From Pseudovirgaria hyperparasitica (taxonomy: Eukaryota; Ascomycota; Dothideomycetes; Acrospermales; Acrospermaceae): 64,000 nucleotides of DNA. A program made the position numbers and the translations under genes. Positions 59,018 to 64,000 of the stretch are shown in pieces. The notes beneath the pieces were generated by a model. It was not told the origin of the DNA and did not search any database. It was given only the letters and a program-made list of their open reading frames with translations. Location: positions 2,567,494-2,631,493 of the forward strand of contig NW_022985549.1 of assembly GCF_010093815.1 (NCBI RefSeq), read 5' to 3'. The first letter of the stretch is position 1. The number at the start of each line of letters is the position of its first letter.

Positions 59018-59565
59018 TTTTAAGAAAACGAAAGGGAGAAAGGTGTTCCGGGCCAAAAAAACAATGGAAATACAGGAAACTTATACTATACACAATTCTT
59101 TCGACGCTTCACAAAGCCTAGACTATCACAGGTACAAAAATATGACGTTGACCTTGGCTAGCATGTCAGTGTCAGGATTCCAATTCGCGTTTCAGCCTTG
59201 TGGGGCGTGATAAAGAATTTAAGAAAAGACATCGTCCGCGCAAATCCGGAAGTGCGCTATACGACAATAATTTCATAGCATAGAAATGCTGCAGCCAATG
59301 ATACTCTATCGATAGAAGACATGCTGCGTTCCATCCACTTCCCACGGTATCCACTCTATCTGCGAACCCACGTCTTAGTGGTTAGATAGCGTGGAGAACA
59401 TACGAGTCATAATTTTCTTGAGGCAGATGTTACATCCGTAAAAAGGAAGCCGGAGTGAAGACTTTTAGCATGCAGGGACATACCGGTCTAGTAATTTCGT
59501 AATCCCAATATAGGTCTCCGGGATCTCGTATCCGGGAATTGTTTGACTGAGGACCATTCTCCATT
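59018..59565. other. Intergenic between metallopeptidase and PUS4
   Basis: This 0.55 kb gap lies between two minus-strand genes. A tRNA-like stretch near 59365-59395 (TAGTGGTTAGATAGCG) lacks a matching acceptor stem. Nothing else is seen. Confidence 0.45.
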
Positions 59566-60729
59566 TCATCCGGGTTGGATTGAGGCCAGAGCTGTGTTTG
59601 AACAAACGTGATGAAAGGTCATGGACGTCTCCTTAAGTTTTGGTTGATTGTATTTGCCTTTCCTTTTGCCCCCTGCTTGCTTAATCCGATCCGTCTTTGT
59701 TAGGGCCATCAACTCGCCGCGAAACTTCTGCCGGTGTCTTGCAGCTGCGCAGCCCTCACTTGTGGCTTCTTGACAGGCACCCCGACCGTTGTGATGTTTT
59801 TTGATTGATACAGGATGATCGGTCATCCAACGGCGGAGTTGGGTCTCCAGCTTAGAACACCATGATTGTTCTCCTGAGCGCAGTTCTTGATGTGTGATTG
59901 CTAATCGAGCACCTTTTACGCCGTCAGCAGCATCCACAACGAATTCTGCTTGTCTCGTTCTTTTCAAAGACGTCATACAAGCAGCAGAGTCGCATGCGAT
60001 CCCTAAATCATGTGCAAAACTACGCACATAGAACCCGGAAGAGACACTTAGTCTAATGCGAGCAGTAGGTGCCATGGTTAGTAGAGCATCTTCGGGCAAG
60101 ACGAGTGCATGCTCGCGAGACCCCGTGAAGCTGAGGAGTATGCAATCGTCGACATGCACCGATCGACTCGCTAGTTTAATAGGTAGCTCCTTGCCAGCTC
60201 GAATGTACTCGCATGCCTTTATGCCATTTACTTTCAACGCACTATAGATCGGAGGAGTCTGTTGAAAAGTGCCAAGGAAATGAGGCAATTCACGATTGAC
60301 AAGTTCAGCCGTGACATGCGAACAGTTCGCTGTCCCGGTGACGGTTCCATCAGTATCGTACGTATCTGTACTCTTCCCGAATGCAACTACTGTCTCGTAC
60401 GTCTTGTCACAACCAAGATATTCTGCCAAGTATTTTGTTCCTCGACCAATCCCAACGATGATGATGCCAGATGCAAGAGGGTCAAGGGTGCCGCCGTGAC
60501 CCATTTTGAAGTATCGACCATCTCTTTCTTCATCTTTCTGCTTCTGACCTGGAGGCTGGTGAAGCTCTTCTTCAGCACGCTTTCGACGCGTTTCCTCTAA
60601 TGTGTGCTTGAATAATTCTGATCCAGCGAAGATGGACTGGAGCTCTAACAGAAATTGACCAGTGGAGATTCCTGGTGGCTTTGTGACTGCGAAGATGCCT
60701 TCGATGACCGCTTTGGGGTAGTGTGCCAT
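59566..60729 (-). CDS. PUS4: tRNA pseudouridine-55 synthase (TruB family)
   Basis: A single exon encodes 387 residues. Pus4 makes pseudouridine 55 in the T-loop of cytosolic and mitochondrial tRNAs. The start IFAVTKPPGISTGQFL is the TruB N-terminal motif. A charged eukaryote-type insert (RKRAEEELHQPPGQKQKDEE) precedes KMGHGGTLDPLASGIIIVG, which holds the catalytic aspartate (GTLDPLA). Further motifs are QTPPIYSALKVNGIKACEY and SGFYVRSFAHDLG. The C-terminal third is lysine/arginine-rich (RHRQKFRGEL, GGKRKGKYNQPK) and may bind RNA. The length is near yeast Pus4 (403 residues). It is divergent from the FMN oxidase gene by 1.4 kb. Confidence 0.94.
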   Translation of the reverse strand: MAHYPKAVIEGIFAVTKPPGISTGQFLLELQSIFAGSELFKHTLEETRRKRAEEELHQPPGQKQKDEERDGRYFKMGHGGTLDPLASGIIIVGIGRGTKYLAEYLGCDKTYETVVAFGKSTDTYDTDGTVTGTANCSHVTAELVNRELPHFLGTFQQTPPIYSALKVNGIKACEYIRAGKELPIKLASRSVHVDDCILLSFTGSREHALVLPEDALLTMAPTARIRLSVSSGFYVRSFAHDLGIACDSAACMTSLKRTRQAEFVVDAADGVKGARLAITHQELRSGEQSWCSKLETQLRRWMTDHPVSIKKHHNGRGACQEATSEGCAAARHRQKFRGELMALTKTDRIKQAGGKRKGKYNQPKLKETSMTFHHVCSNTALASIQPG

Positions 60730-62120
60730 GCTATCTTTATTTGTCCCACGACAATCTGTAAGTAGACCTGTTTTACACGCTCATCTGATATCGTGGAAAG
60801 ACAGAAGTGGGAAATAGCATGCCTTATCCGATTGCTCGTCAGGTGACAATACGATTTGAGAGATACGTGGAAATCTCTAATATTTGTATAACGCTAGAAC
60901 TGTAGCCTAGGGTTTCAAATACTTGTTAGAGGACCTATATTGCCCATAGAATGGTGCGTTATTCCCTTAAGATAATACTAGGTACGTTTTTTTTAGGCAG
61001 GAAAAATGCGCCTGCGCCATTCTTAGTAAGCCTGGAACGAGTGTACCTGTGCTAAAGTAGTATCTATTAAGCTATTGATATTAGAAAGATAGACTATGTC
61101 AATGTAGTCTATTTCCCTTATTTCTTTTATCTCTACTATCTATTATATACTAGTATACCTATATTATTAGGGAGACGCCGCTACATAAAGTATCACGTGA
61201 CCTGGCCTATCTAATATTGTGATTTTCATGCTTAATAATGTGTAATCAGCCACTGGGTAATGACTAGAGTTGAATCGCGTTATGACGAGTCATAGTAAGA
61301 TTATTATATAATTAATTGGTTCTTATATAAGCTAACCCTCTAAACGTTAAATAGCTACTACCATATTAAGACTACCTAGGCAAGTCCTTAATTATCACTA
61401 ATTATTAAAGGCCTTTCTCTTAACATCCACACTATATCTATTTTATAACTTAGTATAATAATAAATACTTAAAACAAGATAATTCATTAATCTCATGGTT
61501 TTACATAAACAAAGCTGCTATTTCAATAGGGCAGAGAAACCCTATCGTTATATCGAGAAGTATATCTCTTATCAGAATAAGTCCACATCTCTTGTATACC
61601 GTGCTGGACAACAAGAAGATGCCAGGGCTATAATTCAAATCGCCACTACCATCGAATTCATCGTGCATACTATATTTCACTCATCTATTCTTTGCTTGAA
61701 AGAGCTAGGCGACCGTGAAGGATCGATCCGCCTCTGCGCGAATTCTCATGGGAAGTCCGGCATCATGCCGAGCTCACGACAATGAAACTTCCAACCACGC
61801 AAGCCTTTGTAAGCATCCTGCTTTATCATCGAATCCTTCTCTGCAATCAATAGTGGGAAGTATGCTTTCATGGTCACATGCGTTTAATCTGATTGAATAG
61901 CCTCGTGGGTTTTTCTGGCGGTCTGACTAGTCAACAATTGGTGGCTTCACGCGATACTAGAGAGAATACCTCCTCCGACAATGGTTTTGTTAAGACTAAG
62001 GGGGCAGTTCTAGGTTTAGTCGCCACATCTGCCTTGGATCAATCACTCGGCCGTGTCCCAGTGTATAAATACCTCGATAGGTTCACTTCCCCCATCATAA
62101 CCAGCACTCAACTGAACAGG
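60730..62120. other. Intergenic with AT-rich island, upstream of FMN oxidase
   Basis: 1.4 kb between divergent genes. The middle part is strongly AT-rich (see the separate entry). The parts next to PUS4 and next to the oxidase are of ordinary composition. Short frames at 61495-61785 and 61893-62225 have no recognisable product. Confidence 0.5.
60880..61500. repeat. AT-rich, TpA-rich island (possible RIP-altered relic)
   Basis: Lines counted by hand give about 28%, 33%, 30% and 15% GC at 61081-61140, 61321-61380, 61381-61440 and 61441-61500. The neighbouring genes are far richer in GC. TpA steps dominate (TATTATATACTAGTATACC-like). No ORF or transposon domain is visible. A TCACGTGA palindrome sits at 61193-61200. 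Composition fits repeat-induced point mutation of an old repeat, but the parent element cannot be named. Confidence 0.5.
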
Positions 62121-63545
62121 ATGTTCACGCTTATATATATCATTTTTGCTACAGCAGCTCTTGCAGCAAGACTGTTTCTCAATGAACCGGATACAGGGTC
62201 AGCTCGTAAAATCTTTCTGAGCTAAATGTACAACCGACTAATAATTTTGAGTTAGATTCGACCCATTCATACCAGGGGGTGGAGGTCTGACGCCGTTAAA
62301 CGAGATATTCTCTTTAGCAGACTTCGACGCTTCAGCTCGTAGCTATATGTCTCTTCGAAATTACTCGTACTATCGCAATGGAGCTGCGGGAGAATGGTCT
62401 TATAGAAACAACCTCGAGGCTTTTGGGCGCATCCGATTGAGACCTAGATCTCTCGTGGATATAACGCACGTCGAGGAATCTTTACCGTACGTCTGAATCT
62501 CGAAGTTTACATCTAGGATATTGACAATAAAGGACCTCCATACTTGGCTACAATTTCTCGGCTCCATTTTTCATAGCCCCTGCAGGTCGCGCAGGATACG
62601 GCAATCCCGACGCTGAGAAGGGGCTCCTCCGGGCAGGTGAAGCAGCTAATGTGCTATACATTGTAAGTCCTTAGTCATCTAGGCGCTATTGTGGCAACAT
62701 CTCACAATCAAAAGCCATCTTTCGGGGCTACTCTGCCTTTAGAAGACATCGTCGCCTTCAAAAGTCCGGGTAATGAATATACAACATTCCAGCAGGTTGG
62801 TAACTTTGTTCACTCAACAGTAGTATACCACTAACCCAAAGCACAAGCTTTATATTGACAATAACGACACGAATGTACAGAGCAGTCTACGAAGGATTGA
62901 GAATGCCGGCCAAAAAGCCATCATTCTTACTATCGACTCCCCCGGAGATGGTGCACGTTCTCGTGCTGAGCGATATGGTGTTGGCTCGGCAGATACTGGT
63001 CTCACTCTGCTAACATGGGAGCGGTTTTCCAAGATTCTCAACATGACGTCCCTTCCCATTGTCCTGAAAGGTATTACGACAGTAGAAGATGCGCGTATGG
63101 CCGTCAGCTCAGGCGCTTCTGCCATATATCTGTCCAACCATGGAGGTCGTCAGCTTGACTTCTCTCCATCGGGTTTTGAAGTAGCCCTAGAGATTCACAA
63201 GCAAGCGCCAGAGATCTTCGATCAGATTGACGTATGGGCGGACGGTGGTGTACGCTACGGGACAGACGTCCTAAAACTCCTGGCTCTCGGTGTCAAGGCA
63301 GTTGGGTTGGCTCGGCCTTTCATGTACGCCAACTGTTATGGAGAAGACGGAGTAGCCCGCGCAATCGACCTACTAAGGACTGAACTAATCAACGACTCTG
63401 CAAATCTTGGCCTTGGGGACATTAAATCTATTAATAGTTCATACGTAAGTGGAATTCTCGAGTTGCGCTTCATACATACTTTGACTAAACTTTCGTGCAG
63501 TTAAGTCTCGAATACATGAACTACAACGGTTGGTACACGAGATAG
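62121..63545 (+). CDS. FMN-dependent 2-hydroxy-acid dehydrogenase/oxidase, putatively secreted
   Basis: Six exons (62121-62205, 62252-62486, 62533-62662, 62715-62795, 62842-63444, 63501-63545) encode 392 residues. The core is an FMN-binding TIM barrel. It has GYNFSAPFFIAPAGRAGYGNP, then VLKGITTVEDARMAV with the FMN-contacting lysine, and the active-site signature YLSNHGGRQLDFSP with its histidine near 277. DGGVRYGTDVLKLLALGVKAV and GLARPFMYA follow. This family oxidises L-lactate, glycolate or similar acids. There is no cytochrome b5 domain, so it resembles lactate/glycolate oxidases rather than cytochrome b2. The N-terminus (MFTLIYIIFATAALAARLF) is a signal peptide or anchor. All introns are 46-56 bp. 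In intron 1 the acceptor TTTTGAG, not the nearby TTAG, keeps the frame. Confidence 0.88.
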
Positions 63546-64000
63546 ACATGTCGACGACTCCACATTATTCAATATACAGTGAAACTGGTTAGCATAGGAG
63601 GTATAGGAGAGATCTGTGACGCTGAACTCGCATAGCTTTATTTACGGCTGTAGAGATCTGTTAGCTTTAGTTGTAATCTAGCTACGCGCTGATTCATAGC
63701 ATGAGAAGCGTAACTTCAAATCCGGACGTCATCGAGTGATGTATTGTTCGCTAATCTAGTACACTAAGGACTTCGACGCCCTAGACTGGCTAGTCATCGC
63801 TACTCTCGCAGACCATGTGCCACAAATTCATCATATACTATCATTGTCCTGACAGATTTCAAGCTCTATATGTGCCTTCTCCTCTTTTAACCAACGAGAC
63901 AGTCATGCTATGATGATTCACAAAGCTCCCTGAACTGCTAAAGGTATTGGGCACCACCCTATAAACGGCTGTAGACTAAGGAGGCACCTCCTATACACAC
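63546..64000. other. Intergenic, right edge of window
   Basis: 455 bp downstream of the FMN oxidase. I see no coding frame, tRNA or repeat. It may contain the oxidase's 3' untranslated region. Confidence 0.5.

Noticed and set aside
59365-59395. tRNA-like segment containing TAGTGGTTAGATAGCG
   Set aside because: No matching acceptor stem, anticodon arm or B box could be put together around it.

Overview
The window reads as nuclear DNA of a filamentous ascomycete (Pezizomycotina). Genes lie on both strands and are interrupted by short introns of 46-85 bp with CTAAC/CTAAT-like branch sites. Several proteins are fungus-typical: a heme-thiolate peroxidase, a Zn2Cys6 regulator, an M35-like secreted metallopeptidase, Psr1, Pik1 and Ctk3. 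The class cannot be fixed from sequence alone. I support 22 protein-coding genes, rebuilt exon by exon so that the summed exon lengths keep an open frame. I saw no convincing tRNA, rRNA, CRISPR array or intact transposon.

Layout. 0.6-8.5 kb, all minus strand: a secreted heme-thiolate peroxidase, an unknown protein with SUMO-interaction-like motifs, coronin, and a Rim2-type mitochondrial pyrimidine nucleotide carrier. 9.5-13.3 kb, minus: an MFS transporter and an F-box protein. 13.6-21.3 kb, plus: ILV3 (dihydroxy-acid dehydratase) with a Leu3-like site upstream, an RMD1/DUF155 protein and PIK1 (PI 4-kinase). 22.1-29.9 kb, minus: SDS22 (PP1 regulator), a Psr1-type HAD phosphatase and ERG1 (squalene epoxidase). 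A Zn2Cys6 regulator (31.0-32.3 kb, plus) is divergent from ERG1. 33.4-48.3 kb, minus: MDN1 (midasin), about 4,890 residues, almost a quarter of the window. It shares a 173 bp promoter with mitochondrial ribosomal protein bL12m. 49.3-54.8 kb: CTK3, PRO3, a neurochondrin-family protein and CWC24 as two divergent pairs. 54.8-64 kb is looser: a 3.2 kb gene-poor tract, an M35-like metallopeptidase, PUS4, an AT-rich island and a putatively secreted FMN-dependent 2-hydroxy-acid oxidase.

How the genes fit together. Most are single-copy housekeeping genes: ribosome assembly (MDN1) and mitochondrial translation (bL12m), RNA processing and transcription (CTK3, CWC24, PUS4), lipid signalling and sterol synthesis (PIK1, ERG1), phosphatase control (SDS22, PSR1), and amino-acid synthesis (ILV3, PRO3). 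The two ends carry the accessory-looking genes (peroxidase, metallopeptidase, FMN oxidase). No biosynthetic cluster or defence system is evident. The most unusual features are three GC-AG introns (two in coronin, one in the RMD1-like gene), a start codon isolated in a 3-nt coding exon, a 14-nt terminal coding exon in SDS22, the sterol gene/regulator head-to-head pair, and an AT-rich island that may be a RIP-degraded relic.
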